From NCBI GenBank assembly GCA_021399435.1, contig JAJTUP010000037.1, positions 248,001 through 312,000 on the forward strand: DNA of 64,000 nucleotides. Reading direction: 5' to 3'. The first letter of the stretch is position 1. Each line of letters opens with the position of its first letter. Of the stretch, positions 1-11,995 are shown piece after piece. The stretch is from Diaporthe sp. PMI_573. Taxonomy: Eukaryota; Ascomycota; Sordariomycetes; Diaporthales; Diaporthaceae. Both the position numbers and the translations under genes were made by a program. The notes beneath the pieces are model-generated. The model was not told the DNA's origin. It saw only the letters and a program-made list of their open reading frames with translations, and searched no databases.

Positions 1-716
1 GTCCTAAAGGTCCGTGATGGCGCGCTCGAGGTGTCTGCACTTTGCCTTCCCGCTCGTCAAAGAGGGTCCGAGGGATTGAAACTCACAATAAGGGATTCCA
101 TGTCGCTGCCAGGGGGCGGCATGTGGCAAAGATGTAGATCAACGCCAATATACTAACAACTACCATAACGGACATGTTGATAGACATTGGGATAACAAAC
201 CGTCTTCGTGCATCCAGTCGCATGCAAGTGAATCCGATAGCACACTTGGTCATGCTGGACGAGAAAAGATACAAAACTTCCCAGTACACTATGTATTCGG
301 CAGCTCGAATCTGGTAAAGTGGTGAAGAAAGGTCCAGGTCTCGCGTGCCTAGACCGTAGCGGGTGGCATAGACAGCGAACACAACCGCAGCGGCGAATGT
401 GAGCTGGTTGGCATTCGATTGTCAACATCGCAGATACCGAGGAACGGGACCCCTTCGCTTCGGCCGGAACACCGGCGGTTGATAAGGGACAACTCACGGT
501 TCCAAGAATCGCCAGGACATCGTCTGGACCCAAAGACCTGCTCAAACCCACCGAGAAGCCAAGACGTGCGTATAGTCGTAGAGAAATGGCAATTATGCCG
601 ATGATCGCAAGAGCGATTCCGATGGCGTCGACGGCGAAGCCAAGCCCTTTGGGTGAGAGAGGCGCCAGCTGATAAGCAACAGCCTGTATCTGTTCACCAG
701 ACACCAAAGAGTCCAT
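1..716 (-). CDS. Fungal rhodopsin-like 7TM membrane protein, 3' part beyond window
   Basis: Integral membrane protein of the fungal rhodopsin-like family (PF20684 type), a large Pezizomycotina family of mostly unknown function. The start codon is at 714-716. Exon 1 is 498-716 (73 codons) and has a hydrophobic helix at about residues 24-50 followed by a basic loop and a GPDD motif typical of the family. The intron at 404-497 has a GTGAGT donor. Exon 2 (87-403) encodes at least three further helices, the TxYGLG-like loop and the cysteine after the fourth helix (ATCRP). A second GTGAGT donor at 81-86 begins an intron whose acceptor is probably the TTTAG at 4-8, so only a few bases of exon 3 lie inside the window. 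The rest of the gene continues past the left edge. Family assignment is by pattern recognition; the substrate or ligand is unknown. Confidence 0.75.
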
Positions 717-3700
717 CCTGAGGACGCTCGCTGCAGACAGAGCAGGATCTGTGGGCGTCTCCAGGTGGCCGAAGCTGGCCGAAGCTCGAGAGAGGCATGA
801 ATACCATCCGACAGCGTGGATTGCGAGACGTGCTGAAGATAACCACAGAGATGCAGGGAGCTATATCGAAACCAGGAATATCATCAATAGTAGGCCAAGC
901 TGGAAATCCAGCCCCTCTGCCCCCGCCGTCCGACAAATCAGAGGCCTGGCGTGAGCCGGTGGTCGTATCCACCCCCCGAAGCGGGCATCGGGCATCCGGG
1001 GCAGGACCGGGAAATTCGGGGCTAGCCTACCGCATCCAGGAACTAGAGACTGGGAAACGGTGAGCCCGCGCGCCCGCCATCCCTGTATTCGATGTGCCGT
1101 GGACGGGGGAGCCAAGGTACGCTGCATGGGTTTACGGCACTAGAGTCCGCGCCAGCCAACGAGGAAGGTGACAGCCCTAGTTGCCTTGAAACATTTTGGA
1201 AAATAAAGGTGCAGGTCGCGTTGGCGCGTCGGAGAAAATCCCAATTTCCCTGTCCCCAGCGGCTCTTGACAGAGTGAATGTGTTCCCCCCCCCCCGCGGA
1301 TGCACAGCGATGTCTTATTTGGTCTCGGTATTCGCCATGCTGGTGAAATGGTAGAGGGAAGTGTTAAGGTTCTGATATCACAGCCGAAACCTTCCTTCTA
1401 CGTTGAATGGGGTATCATTCAAAATTGAGTTTGTTACCTGATCGCTGGAACTCCATGTCAGTAAGGGCGCAGAAGGGGCGCAGAAGCAAGATTCCAAGGG
1501 CGGCGACTTCGATGCTGCCGGCATCTGGGCCCTTGGATGCGATTGGACTCGGCACCTCGCTGGCACAGGGTCAGCTAAGTGGCATATTAATTTGGTTGAT
1601 CTTCAGAAACATCTGGAACCGGCGCCTCTTGTCCTTGAACTCGATATAGATGGGTCAAGGATATCCATGCCGTATGTCTCTACACGATACTACATAAAGT
1701 GGCATTCTCGCCTCTCCTCGGCTGCGTCAGCCGCCACTAGTTGAACCTTGAAATAGGACCAAAAGGCCCAGGCAAGAGCTCCGTACAAGTTCTTGAGGAA
1801 GTGTTGTCTTGTGAGTTTGGAAGTAAGCTCCTGTCGAGAATGTTGGCCCCAAGATTAGAGGTACTAAGTCATCTTGGCACGTGTGAGCCCTCATCGGATG
1901 AAAATCTCCTAGGGCCCCCTGCAATAGCAAGCCCGTGTATACCAAACACAGAAGCCTTCAGACGACGGCGGCACATCACTTCTTCAATAAGCCTCTACAA
2001 CCAATTGTTCGGTTGATATTGTCGATTTCTAATTGGCGGACTTGTATGTTGTTCTGAGAAAAAGCTCCCTTGTAAGCGTCTCGACCTGACACCTGCCAAT
2101 GCCAGCCCAGGCATTTCTCTGTCTATACCTAACTCAACACCGAGGAAGGCGTGATAGCTCTTCGCCCCCGCGCGACAGAGTCTAGGCCAGATGCATTGTA
2201 GAGCCTGGCGTCCGCGAAAATGAGGAAAGCCACTGCTTCCTCGCTCGAGATCCGACAACGACGGCTGCCTCCCGCCACCGTGGAAGGTTTGTCCTTGAGA
2301 GATCTCCCTCCCAGAAACCGAACGCCACAGAGCTCCGAAGGACAATGAGCGTTTCTGGAATTTGGCTCCGGCTATGAGGGAAAGTCAAACACTCGTTGAA
2401 CGGGAAACTTGATAGACGGGGTTGGGGATCCAGTTGATGACGCAAGAAAACGTACGGTGGAAAGATGTATGGTCCTCTCCATCGTCGGAGGGCTCTTCTT
2501 CTTGACGGTGGTGCCCTACGGGCAACATTGGTTTTCTGGGAAGTACGGCTTTGTATATAAGTCCTATCAGGAACCTGTCCCTATACCCCCTGGAAAGTCT
2601 GCTGATGTTGCCAGGACGTCAATACACATCACCACCATCGCCCGGTCTCTCCACGGGTACTTCTCAGACATCTTCGGCACAATCCTTTGTCTGGTCGATC
2701 TATTCGGTCCTTCACTTTTCACCAGTGCTACGTGCTCCGGCCGGATGCACTCGTGGCCTGGGGTGCTCAGATGTGTTGGGCCTGAAAGATCAGCTGTCAG
2801 CCATGAGCCGTCCAGGCCACCGGCTCACCTCGGTGATGATCTGCGGTCTATGGAGAGGCTGTGGGACACAGATGGATCAGTTGCACGGCTCGGGCTCCCA
2901 GTTCTGAGAGCAACGCCACTTCAAAGAATTACACCGAGATAGCATCGTGGCGCGAACCATCACGGAAACCTCCACGACATTGCCCCTGTCACAGCCGACA
3001 TATCTGTTAGAACTTTCCGAATGGTCGTCAATTGCCAATTACGAGCGCTCGAAGTATGTCCATTGTCATCAACAGAGGCCACGGAAACGCAGAGAATGCA
3101 TACTCGCCAGCTCTCGCAGGCCATATTGTAGCCCATCCAATTTTGTACCTCCCAAGGGTCGACATTCAGGTTGAAGAGCATGACAAAGCGTGGTTGATCT
3201 CACTGACACAGCGATTCAAAATGTGTCACATAACAGTTCGAAAGGCATTCATTGATGGCGGTGCCGGGCATATTCAGTCCAGGTGTCCACAACCTGCGTG
3301 AGAGCGGTCGTTCTTCGGCACTTTTGACTGCAGACGCCACCTCTTGTCTGCGGACGAGACCACCCAACGGTATCAGCTGGAAATATACGTGGCTAGAAAG
3401 CCATCCTCGGGCCTTCTTATTTTAAACTCGAGGGTGTCGTGACACATTGCCTTGGCCCTTGGCCTGTGACTTTGACAGGTCATCTGATCTGCAGGTCGGG
3501 ATGCCGCCTTGGGTCCTGTCAACCACGAAAATCTGGTAAAGGGATGCGTTTGGGTGCCACGTTCCTCTTCAAGCCGAGGATCTCCCCACACATTGCGGCT
3601 GCGTCCGAACGGTCGAGAATGCGGGCCGAGGAAATCGGGGGCGTGGCATGCATCGGATGACGGCCGCATCACGGCCCTATTCACCCCGCGCTGGTTTCCA

Positions 3701-4075
3701 GTTCCAGATATGCAGCCGGCACTAATCGAAACTGTGCCCCGGAGGCATACTCCCGCGCCTGGGACAAGCTTAGATCCGGGGAAACGAGTGCGGGTAGGGC
3801 CGCTTCGCTTGGGGGTATTTCGGCGCTGTCTGGTCACCTGGACAGACGCTGTTCGGCGAGGTCGTTGGGTCTCGATCGTGAATAGTGGCTTCATGAAAGT
3901 GTGTGTCGAAGATTCGAACTCCAAGTTGGTTCTTGCTGAGTATAAGACCGCTGAAGTGGTCATCCTCGAATTTCAGAATGGGAGACATTGCCATGCAGTC
4001 ACTTAGAGCTCATCTCAAGTGCGCCACAAAGTATCAACATCAGTCATCCCCGTGCTCCGGCTCGATCACTCAACG
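717..4075. other. Long intergenic region, no supportable gene
   Basis: I see no convincing gene here. Open frames at 2409-2942 (+) and 3373-3963 (-) lack ATG starts or recognisable domains and have the composition of chance ORFs. A homopolymeric C run lies at about 1287-1296. A TATATAAG box lies at 2554-2561, with an ATG 44 bases downstream opening a 100-codon frame of no recognisable character. The last 800 bases are the likely promoter of the AA13 gene. Confidence 0.5.
3661..3674 (+). promoter_or_regulatory. CGG-N8-CGG motif, possible AmyR-type site
   Basis: Two CGG triplets at 3661-3663 and 3672-3674 are separated by exactly eight bases, 402 bases upstream of the AA13 start codon. In Aspergillus the starch regulator AmyR binds CGGN8CGG or CGGN8AGG. 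The match suits a starch-active enzyme, but one such motif can occur by chance in GC-rich DNA and an AmyR orthologue is not shown for this organism. Confidence 0.3.
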
Positions 4076-5283
4076 ATGAAGTCGACAACTGCATTGGCCT
4101 TTGCCAGTCTCGTCAAGTCCACCTTTGGGCATGGATACTTAACCATCCCCTCCAGCCGCACACGGCTTGGTTCTGAGGTATGAGAAACGCCCCAAGCTTT
4201 CGTCCTCACTTGCTCACATGCCTCACACAGGCCGGCATAGACACCTGCCCTGAGTGCACAATCCGTGAGCCCGTCGCGGCCTGGCCAGATGTCACAGCGG
4301 CCACCGTCGGTCGCAGCGGCCCATGTGGTTATAATGCCAGAGTCAGCGTCGACTACAATCAGCCTTCCAACAACTGGGGCAACTCCCCCGTGGCAACATA
4401 CACGCCCGGTCAGACCGTTGATGTGGAGTGGTGCGTCGACCACAATGGCGATCACGGCGGAATGTTCAGCTATCGAATCTGTCAAGACCAGGAGCTGGTA
4501 GACAAGTTCACCACCCCCGGGTACCTCCCCACGGACGAAGAGAAGCAGGCCGCCGAGGACTGTTTCCAGCTCGGTACGCTGAAATGCACGGATGTGTCCG
4601 GGCAGACCTGCGGCTACAGCCCCGACTGTTCCGCAGGGCAGGCCTGCTGGAGGAATGACTGGTTCACCTGCAACGCGTTCCAGGCGGACAACCGACGAGG
4701 ATGCCAGGGCGTCGACAACGCGGCTCTCGGGTCATGTTTCACCACCATCGCCGGGGGGTACAAAGTGACCAAGAAGGTCAAGATACCTAACTACGTGTCG
4801 AACCACACCCTGCTCTCCTTCCGGTGGAACTCGTTCCAGACGGGCCAGGTCTACCTCACCTGCGCCGACATAGCCATAAGCGGCGGCGGGAGCAGCCCGC
4901 CGTCGTCCCCGACGGGCACCAGCACCAGCACGGGCGCGGCGACCACGACCAGCGCGGGCTGTGCGGCTGCCAACAGCGTCGCCGTTACGTTCAACGAGAT
5001 TGTCAAGACGAACCCGGGCCAGACTATCAAGATGGTGGGCTCGATCCCAGCGCTCGGCAACTGGGACGTCTCGTCGGCGCCGGCGCTTTCCGCCGCGCAG
5101 TACACGAGCTCGAACAACCTGTGGGCGTACACGTTGACGCTGGCGGCGGGACAGTCGTTTGAGTACAAGTTTGTCAACGTGGCGTCCAGCGGGACTGCGA
5201 CTTGGGAGAGCGACCCGAACAGGTCGTATACTGTACCGCGCAGCTGTTCCACTGCTGTCACTGTGAACACCAACTGGAAGTGA
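4076..5283 (+). CDS. AA13 starch-active lytic polysaccharide monooxygenase with CBM20
   Basis: Secreted copper enzyme that oxidatively cleaves starch. Exon 1 is 4076-4177, the intron 4178-4230 (53 bases, GTATGA to ACACAG), exon 2 4231-5283; 384 residues. Residues 1-18 are a signal peptide ending just before His19, so processing exposes the N-terminal histidine ([14 protein letters not shown]) required for the copper brace. His109 (NGDHGG) and Tyr242 (QVYLTCAD) become mature His91 and Tyr224, the same numbering as the copper ligands of the Aspergillus oryzae AA13 structure. The catalytic domain has many paired cysteines and runs to about residue 252. A Ser/Thr/Gly/Pro linker (about 253-278) follows, then a CBM20 starch-binding domain to the C terminus with the [10 protein letters not shown] signature. 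No lesion is seen. The promoter holds a CGGN8CGG motif. Confidence 0.96.
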
Positions 5284-5731
5284 TCTGTTGGGGGAGGTGA
5301 GGTAAAGACAGTACTTTCGTTTGTGTTTAATGGTGGTTTCTCTCGTAGATACAAGTATTCGTGTCGTATGAATGGAGAAACATCTCTCACCACCGAGTAC
5401 ACCAGAAACAGCACTTGAGGTCATTCGTGCGATCCTCTGATTTTCAGACTGTGCGCATTGGTGAAATGTGCTCATTCGATTTGATAAATATTCTCCTGTA
5501 TACGCTGCGTCGAATTTACTTATATTTCTAGATGTAATAATCTTGTCTACTCGAAAGCAATCGTAATCCGACTTCCACCTCAAGCACCCCCTGGCACTGC
5601 GCATCACTTCAAACTTGACGAGTAAAACTCCCGTCTTCCAGATGCCAAACCACAAATGTTTACCCACGCTTCTCGGCTCTTTCGGGATTCCACATTCTGC
5701 CTCAGTTCACACACAAGCCCCACGCACAAGT
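5284..5731. other. Convergent 3' intergenic spacer
   Basis: This spacer lies between the 3' ends of the AA13 gene and the minus-strand DUF218 gene. It should hold both 3' UTRs. No ORF, repeat or RNA is recognised. Confidence 0.5.
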
Positions 5732-6424
5732 CTAGGGAAGATGCCCATTGAAACCAGCCGCGATCAACCTTTGGCCAGCCTCCCAAACTTCCCCTGGGAT
5801 GGTCTGCTCTATTTGGTGGCCCTTGGCAGGATAGTCCCGAATCCTGATCAAATCCCCAACCATGATGTTGATGACCAGGTCCCGCGGATTACCCTCATCC
5901 GGGTACTCGGCAAACTCCAGCTGCGGCGACGTCACGCTGAAACCTACCCTCTCGTCATCCCCAACGTCTGCCCGATCAATGCCAGGCCACTGCTGCATAA
6001 AGGTCGCATAAGTCCTCCTCTCCATGTACGGTTTCTGCACCAGGATGAACGTCCGGATCATGCCCTCGCCTTCGAGCAGTCCTCGCTGACGCAATAGCTC
6101 GTGAGTGAAGCGCACATTCTCCCCCGTGTTCGTTGACCGTGGCTCGACTATAATAGCCTCCTCCGTCACACCATTTGCCCGCGCGATGTCGGCGAAGACC
6201 TCGGCCTCGGGCTTGGTGAAGCGGCCCTCGGTCAGCTTTCCGGACCCGCCTGAGAATATGAGGTAGCGCCCGTAACCGTCGAGGTGAAGTTGAGCGGCTC
6301 TGTGGGCGACGCGGGGGTCCAGGCTGCAGAGGCAGAAGACGGCGTCTGCGCTGGTGGGGAGGGGCATCCGGGTGCGGTGATAGTTGTAGACGAGCTCTGC
6401 ATCTCGTGTCGTCTGGTCCTCCAT
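5732..6424 (-). CDS. DUF218 / YdcF-like family protein
   Basis: Single-exon gene of 230 residues. The ATG at 6422-6424 was chosen because the reading frame above it has no family similarity and this start gives the usual YdcF-type length. The protein shows the DUF218 (ElyC/SanA/YdcF) layout: DAVFCLCSLDPRVAHRAAQL near the N terminus, then the glycine-rich IFSGGSGKLTEGRFTKPEA segment, ESRST-like VEPRSTNTGENVRF, and a VQKPYMERRTYATF stretch corresponding to the conserved Lys-Pro-x-x-x-x-R motif. YdcF of E. coli binds S-adenosylmethionine, but the function of fungal members is unknown. No signal peptide or membrane segment is seen, so a soluble cytosolic protein is expected. Confidence 0.85.
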   Translation of the reverse strand: MEDQTTRDAELVYNYHRTRMPLPTSADAVFCLCSLDPRVAHRAAQLHLDGYGRYLIFSGGSGKLTEGRFTKPEAEVFADIARANGVTEEAIIVEPRSTNTGENVRFTHELLRQRGLLEGEGMIRTFILVQKPYMERRTYATFMQQWPGIDRADVGDDERVGFSVTSPQLEFAEYPDEGNPRDLVINIMVGDLIRIRDYPAKGHQIEQTIPGEVWEAGQRLIAAGFNGHLP

Positions 6425-6785
6425 TGTGTTTTGATCCGGCCTGAAGTCTCGTGGGAGACAGTTTACTTCCCGCCAACTCCCTAAGATGCGCTTGAAGCAC
6501 CGGAAGTCACTGTTACATGTGGGTGCCAGATCAGGGCTACAACGAGATGACCTCGAGGTCAGCAAAGAGAAAGGGCATTTGAACACCCTAACCCTTCGAG
6601 CAAGCTCTCGCACACAATCCCGTTCCTTGATGTGAAGCACTGCGCTTCTCTACATGTGGAGGCCATGAATAACTTAGTAGAGCATAAATGACCGGTTCGA
6701 GATAAATCCTACAGGGAATATCTCTCATCAAGACCTGGAGAAATCTTAGAGAACATCATGGACGACAGCCTCCCATTTCTCTACA
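6425..6785. other. Divergent promoter spacer
   Basis: Upstream region between the DUF218 gene (-) and the next plus-strand gene. The DUF218 frame stays open upstream to 6640, but the extra residues are basic and low in similarity, so they are left out. No other feature is seen. Confidence 0.4.
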
Positions 6786-8284
6786 ATGCCGACATCGATA
6801 CCCACTGACCTGCCGTGGCTTTCAGCAAAAGTCTCAAAGAATGTGTTGAACGTGTCCGAGATATCGCCATCCCCACGTTCTTTCCAGAAGCCAACAGGCA
6901 AGGTTGTTTCTGAAGGCCTAGTGGAGGGCGAGGACCTAATAGCGGAAGCTGGCAAAACTAGCTTGCTCCGCTGCCTGGCAGAGGCCCAGTGGTATTCTGA
7001 GCAGAAAGGAATGGCACCCAACATTAAAACTTCCACCTCAGAACCCGGCCTGAAGAATCCCCGCATCTCGACTCTCGTCAAGCTTGCCGTCGAAGAGAGC
7101 TCACGGTCAGAATGGCAGTGCTGGCCTTTGCAACCGCCAAGACCGAGGAGGATGGCCAGGGACCTGGACTGTCGAATATCATGGAAATGTGTGAGTTATG
7201 TTGCAACAAGCCTGCTTTACGCAGTTCGAGCGATTTCAAGGCTGACAAATCTGAAGAGTTGCGGCGCAGAAAGAGAGGAGATCGTTCCGTTTGTGTACGC
7301 CTCAAAATTGAGCCATCTGGCTTCGCAATATCCGCTCAGCAACGAGTTCTCGGGGCGACCACCGAGCTCCCTAAGCAGAGCCAGCTCACAGGCTACGAGA
7401 GCCACCAGTGGATCCGAATCGCAGTCCAAAAGTTCTAATTCTTCTTCTGCTGCTGGAAGCTCAAGCCTTCAAAGTAGCACCGCCTCGACGTCGCCGAGCT
7501 CGTCCGTCATCTCCTTTGGCACACCGGCCAAGGCGTTTGTATTTTTGGTTGTGGAAGCTTCCAGATACACCCTGGCGCCGATAGATGTTACAGAGAAGAA
7601 GGCTCGTGACTTTTTTCAGGCTATTGTCGAGAACTATAATCTAAAACGTGGGTGGTGGCGTCGGGTGTTGTCCATATACGTTTATAGTCACTCCGAATTC
7701 GTCAAGGCAAGCCACGACAAGCGAACCCTCACGACCACAGCTCTTTAGTACTGACAGAACCTACGCAGATCAAGCGTTACGCTCCACAAAGCTTTGATCC
7801 GGGATTCAGGTTCTCGTTTCCTCCGCACGACGAGTCACCTCACGACAAAGAGTACGGCTACTACCCCCGGCCAATGCCCGACGCGCCAGTCTCGAGACAC
7901 ATGTTCAACCACCTGTTCAACGCGTGCTACAGCGACCAGGGCGTGGCGCACAAGCTCCACCATGCCTTCATAGCGCCGTCCTGCGTCATCAAAACCATCC
8001 CGGGCAAGCTGCTCGACGGGATGCCAAGGAGGGACCGGCTAGTAGACGAGGAGGCGGAGTTCAGCGAGGACCAGGTTGTCGAGGTCTTCTGGGGACTTGT
8101 GGCGCGGGAGCAGAGGTCAGCCCTGAGGGTGGTTATGTACAAGCTTCTCGGGTTCGTGCCTTCGCTGTGGTTTATGTGTCAGTGGTTATTTGGGTGGGGT
8201 CATGATGGGAGTCTGCAAGACGCCACAGTGCCTTTGATGTTCAGTGCGACTATGCTGGGTATTGTATGGGCTGTTGTGCACTGA
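6786..8284 (+). CDS. Fungal-specific protein of unknown function with C-terminal membrane helices
   Basis: Proposed exons are 6786-7706 and 7769-8284 (478 residues). The C-terminal half is the convincing part. It resembles a fungal-restricted family seen in many Pezizomycotina proteins: FVFLVVEASRYTLAPIDVT, an FFQAIVENYNLKRG block, SIYVYSHSEFVK, YYPRPMP, then a Glu/Asp-rich helix and two hydrophobic segments at the C terminus (about residues 420-445 and 455-476). The two halves join in frame through a 62-base intron with a GC donor (AG|GCAAGC at 7705-7712) and acceptor TACGCAG. The N-terminal part, including a long Ser-rich stretch (about residues 200-240), is doubtful; another start or extra exons are possible upstream. 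No enzymatic motif is recognised. Confidence 0.6.
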
Positions 8285-8679
8285 TTGTCCCATTTGGTTA
8301 TTCTGTGGCTGTTTTGATTCGGAAAAGTAATCCCGAATCATTTTCCGGTCGTGCAGATCTTGATATCGGAATTTCATTGGTTCGCGCTGCAAATAAGTTC
8401 CGTGACCAGAATTTGTGGTCATGCAAGAACGACTGACACTACATCGGATGCTGTTTTCGTGGAGTCTGGTGATAGTCCTCGTGGGCTGTTGGTTGTGATA
8501 CTCTTCGGGAGTCTGCTGCGGGGCCGCCCGCGGGCACGATGACATAGGGTCGTCCAACCCCCTCCCAAATCGGAACTAGAATTTCGATCAGCATCATCTG
8601 CCACCTTCAACTCCAAGATTCAATCCACACCACGCGAGAATATCCAATTGCAAGCAGCTGACACTACCAAGCGGCGAAC

Positions 8680-9178
8680 ATGGGGATCGTTCATATTGTG
8701 ATGTTTGCATTCGAACCCTTGGCTCCCCCGGAGGACATCCAGAAAGTGAGTGGCTGCGTGTGACCCTACTGATCAGCCTCGAGCCTCGAGCCTCACGCCT
8801 GCCCACGTCGACGGATGCTAATCCGGATTCCCAGGTCTGCGATGAAATGCTGGCCCTCAAGGACAACTGTGTCCACCCGGAGACCAAGCAGCCGTACGTC
8901 AAGACGGGAAGGGGAGGGAAAGACAACAGCCCCGAGGGACGCCAGGTAGGCTCCTCACCCTGAGAATCAGAGTTGAGGCAGTGAGAAGGCCCCCTCGTAT
9001 GAGGCTAACCGAAGACTTCTAGGATGGCATCTCACATGTGTTCGTTAGTGAGTTTGAGAGTGAGAAGGACCGGGAGTATTACTTGAATCAAGACCCGGCC
9101 CATCTGGACTTCGTCAAGAGCCTCGACGGTGTCGTTGCAAAGGCGCAGGTGGTCGACTTCACTCCTGGGGTCTTCTGA
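8680..9178 (+). CDS. Stress-responsive A/B-barrel (Dabb) domain protein
   Basis: Small cytosolic protein of 110 residues in three exons: 8680-8745, 8835-8945 and 9023-9178. Introns begin GTGAGT and GTAGGC and end CCAG and CTAG. The protein opens with GIVHIVMFAF, the first strand of a dimeric ferredoxin-like A/B barrel. Central CDEMLALKDNC and a late HVFVSEFESEKDREYYLNQD followed by HLDFVKSLDG match the Dabb family (PF07876), where the histidine and the YL..P.H motif are typical. The length is that of a complete single-domain Dabb protein. In plants and fungi such proteins range from stress proteins to small cyclases; nothing here fixes the reaction. Confidence 0.85.
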
Positions 9179-10143
9179 TGGGTGTGCTCTTCCGACGGAG
9201 ATCAAGGTGCTGAGGAGGACTTTGGTGACGGCATGGGGAGAATGAAAGGCTTTGTGGATGGATGTGTTGGGGTCATTGAGAACACAATGAGAAGGCCTGC
9301 ATTATGCACATGTCAAGTATGCCGAAAACATTCTCTTTTCCAACTTCAACCTGACTGAAACACAATACGCCTTTTATTTCCTGGGCATGACTCCGTGGCC
9401 AGGGAGTCCTGCTTCGCTAGGAAGCACCACGTCGGTTGCCCGGAACTTAAACGCAACACAACAGTTTGGTCGGGCTTGCATATGGTCGACCACTTTCCGT
9501 CCAATATTTTCCATCCCAAGCATGTAAGCTTTTGAGGAATACTGTACGCAGAGCAACTCATCCACTTGCTTTTGGCAAGGAATATCGTGCTACTCCCCGG
9601 GGTAAGCTGATGGTAACTACTGACGTGTTGTCACCACTAAGTTACTTGCGCTCTTTAGTCTATTGGTTGCTTTGTCGCCTTACCTGGCACCTCGGGTTAT
9701 CTGACATCCCACTCCCTTGTTACCGACCTTAAACTGAAGGATTCAACACGGGCTCTCTGTACTAGAGCGGGTATATTGACATCTTGGCAATCCGGATCGC
9801 CCTCCTCTTACCCCTCCCCGGCCGACGTTGTCACTCTCGCTCGCTTCATTTCACAACGAGAGCTGGCAGCCTATGGGCCTGCTTCCCCGCTAGACCAAGA
9901 GCTGGGGTTCAAGGCAACCCCATACTACCCCAGACCCTGTCTCTATTCGAAATAATCCTTCGGGCCTGTCGCTAGAATATCTCACCGGAACGACGGACGA
10001 AATGTTCCAGGACCTGTTGAGCTGCTTCTAGACTCACTTAATATTAAGAGCCTCAACATGCACTTTTTGATCCACTCTCATGGCGGTACCAGATCAGGTC
10101 CCATGAACTAACTAGACGGAAACCCCACGATCAGGAACCAAAA
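9179..10143. other. Intergenic region, nothing recognised
   Basis: It contains the 3' end of the Dabb gene and the promoter of the GH79 gene. No ORF with domain character, repeat or RNA gene is recognised. Confidence 0.45.
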
Positions 10144-11995
10144 ATGCTGCCCGCCCTGATACTCCCCATAGTCTCGTCTCTGCTTCCCTTGAGTGCCGCC
10201 TTACAAACAGGGCGCAGGAGTCAGCATGATGGCAATTCTTCCGACATTCGTCGTGACCTGCCCCTCAATGTGCCGCTGCGGCTATACTCCGTCAAGCGGC
10301 CCATCGACGGGTCGTGGCAGTCTCTCTCCATCGAGTTCTCTTACATGGCGGACTACTTCGGGAACCTGACGTATTTGAGACCCAATGGACTGCCCATATG
10401 ACAGAGATACGTATAAGCTGATGAATCGATCCGTAGGACACCGAACAAGCTCTCGTACAATCTTCTGGGCAATCTGCAGACCTTGTCCGGGTCCCCCATC
10501 ATCATCCGGGCCGGCGGGTCCACCGCCAACGTGGCCGTCTTCAACGCCAGCCAGCAGCTCGCGGTCGAGAACCACTGGAACGGGTCCACCAACACGGGCC
10601 TCGAGGGCGCGCGCACCGACCAGCCCAGCCTGACCAACATCGGGCCGGCCTGGTTCGAGGCCTTCCTGACGTCCCCCGAGGGCACGCGGTTCATCTATGA
10701 CCTCAACTACCGCGACAACAGCACCGCGGGTGTCGCGTCTACGGTCGACGTGGCGAGGCGCGTGTGGGAGACGCTCGGGCCGGAGCTGTTGTATGCGTTT
10801 GAGATTAGCAACGAGATGGAGCGGTGGGGAGGCAGGTACCGGAGTGACGAGTGGGGGCCGGAGCTGTACACGGAGGAGTATCTCATGTATACTGACCTGA
10901 TCGAGGAGGCCATCTGGGGCGGGAGTGAGGATGGTCCTCAATCCCAGCCGATCTTCCAGATGGGCACGTTCATGGGGAGCGGGAACAAGACCATCAATTC
11001 GCCCTGGAACTCGGAGGTGGTGTTGGACCTGGGGATCAACAAGAAGCAACAGATCAGGAGTACTTCGCAGCACGATGTAAGCCGTCGTGTCCCCTCAGTC
11101 CTCTGGAACTGTGCCCCGAAAAGCTGACTGAGGCAATGTCCTCCAGTACCACGGCTCCAACTGCGCCTCGACCAAGGAGATATCCACGCTTCGGCAGAAC
11201 CTCCTCAACCACACCAACATGGCCAACCGCGCCTTTCCCCACCAGCAAATGGCCCCTTACGTTGATGAGACACACGGTCTCACCTACGTCATTGGTGAGA
11301 CCAACTCCATCTCGTGCCAGGGCCGCGACGGCGTCTCCAACGTGTTCGGCACCGCGTTGTGGTACTTGGACTACACGCTCTTCATCGCGTCCAACATCTC
11401 TGCAGTTGGTGGCATGTATTTCCACATGGGCACGCCCTATCGCTACAGCCTGTGGGCGCCGTACGAGGGCGCGACCAACCACAGTGCCCTGGTGCGGCCG
11501 TCGTACTACGGCGCGTGGGTACTAGCTACTGCCATCGGCAACGGAGAGGTGTCGTCGGGCCACAACGAGACCGAGACGGCGCCCGCGGACGGCGCCTACT
11601 CGCCGTACTACTCGGGCGACGGGGCGCCCAAGAAGGTGGTCCACCCGCTGATAGCCGAGGAGACGCTGACGGCCTACGCGCTGTACAAGACAGCACCGTC
11701 GCACGCGATCGACTCGGTGATCATCCTCAACCTGGAGCCGTACAACTCGACGGCCAACTACACGCGGCCATCCATCAACGTGACGCTGCCCGAGAGGATC
11801 CAGGCGCCTGGCATCGTGCGACGGCTCACAGCGTCCGGGAGCGACGTGAAGGACTTTGGGCAGACGGATATCACGTTTGCGGGACGGAGCATGAGCAAGG
11901 AGGGGCTCGTCGAGGGGGAGGAGGTCACCGAGACATGGGCGCCGGGGGAGAGCGTGCTGGTTGGTGATGCCGAGGCGGTGTTGATTACTTTTTGA
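10144..11995 (+). CDS. Secreted GH79 beta-glucuronidase-like glycoside hydrolase
   Basis: Secreted enzyme expected to remove beta-linked glucuronic or 4-O-methylglucuronic acid from glycans such as arabinogalactan-protein side chains. Exons are 10144-10370, 10437-11076 and 11147-11995, total 571 residues; both introns keep frame (GTATTT to CGTAG, GTAAGC to TCCAG). The signal peptide is residues 1-19 or so. IIIRAGGSTAN and FIYDLNYRDN match the barrel strands of fungal GH79 enzymes. Glu202 in FEISNEMERW is the likely acid/base and Glu340 in YVIGETNSISC the likely nucleophile. Several N-x-S/T sites fit a secreted glycoprotein. The C-terminal 150 residues form a beta domain as in the family. GH79 also contains heparanase-like enzymes, so exact specificity is uncertain. 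Confidence 0.9.

Noticed and set aside
2409..2942. 177-codon ORF upstream of AA13
   Set aside because: Begins with TTG, has no recognisable domain and overlaps another open frame of similar length; not supportable.
3373..3963. 196-codon minus-strand ORF in the AA13 promoter
   Set aside because: Basic, low-information composition and no domain; likely chance.
10282..11073. 263-codon minus-strand ORF opposite the GH79 gene
   Set aside because: Mirror frame of a GC-rich coding exon; the sense strand has an intact domain and conserved catalytic glutamates.
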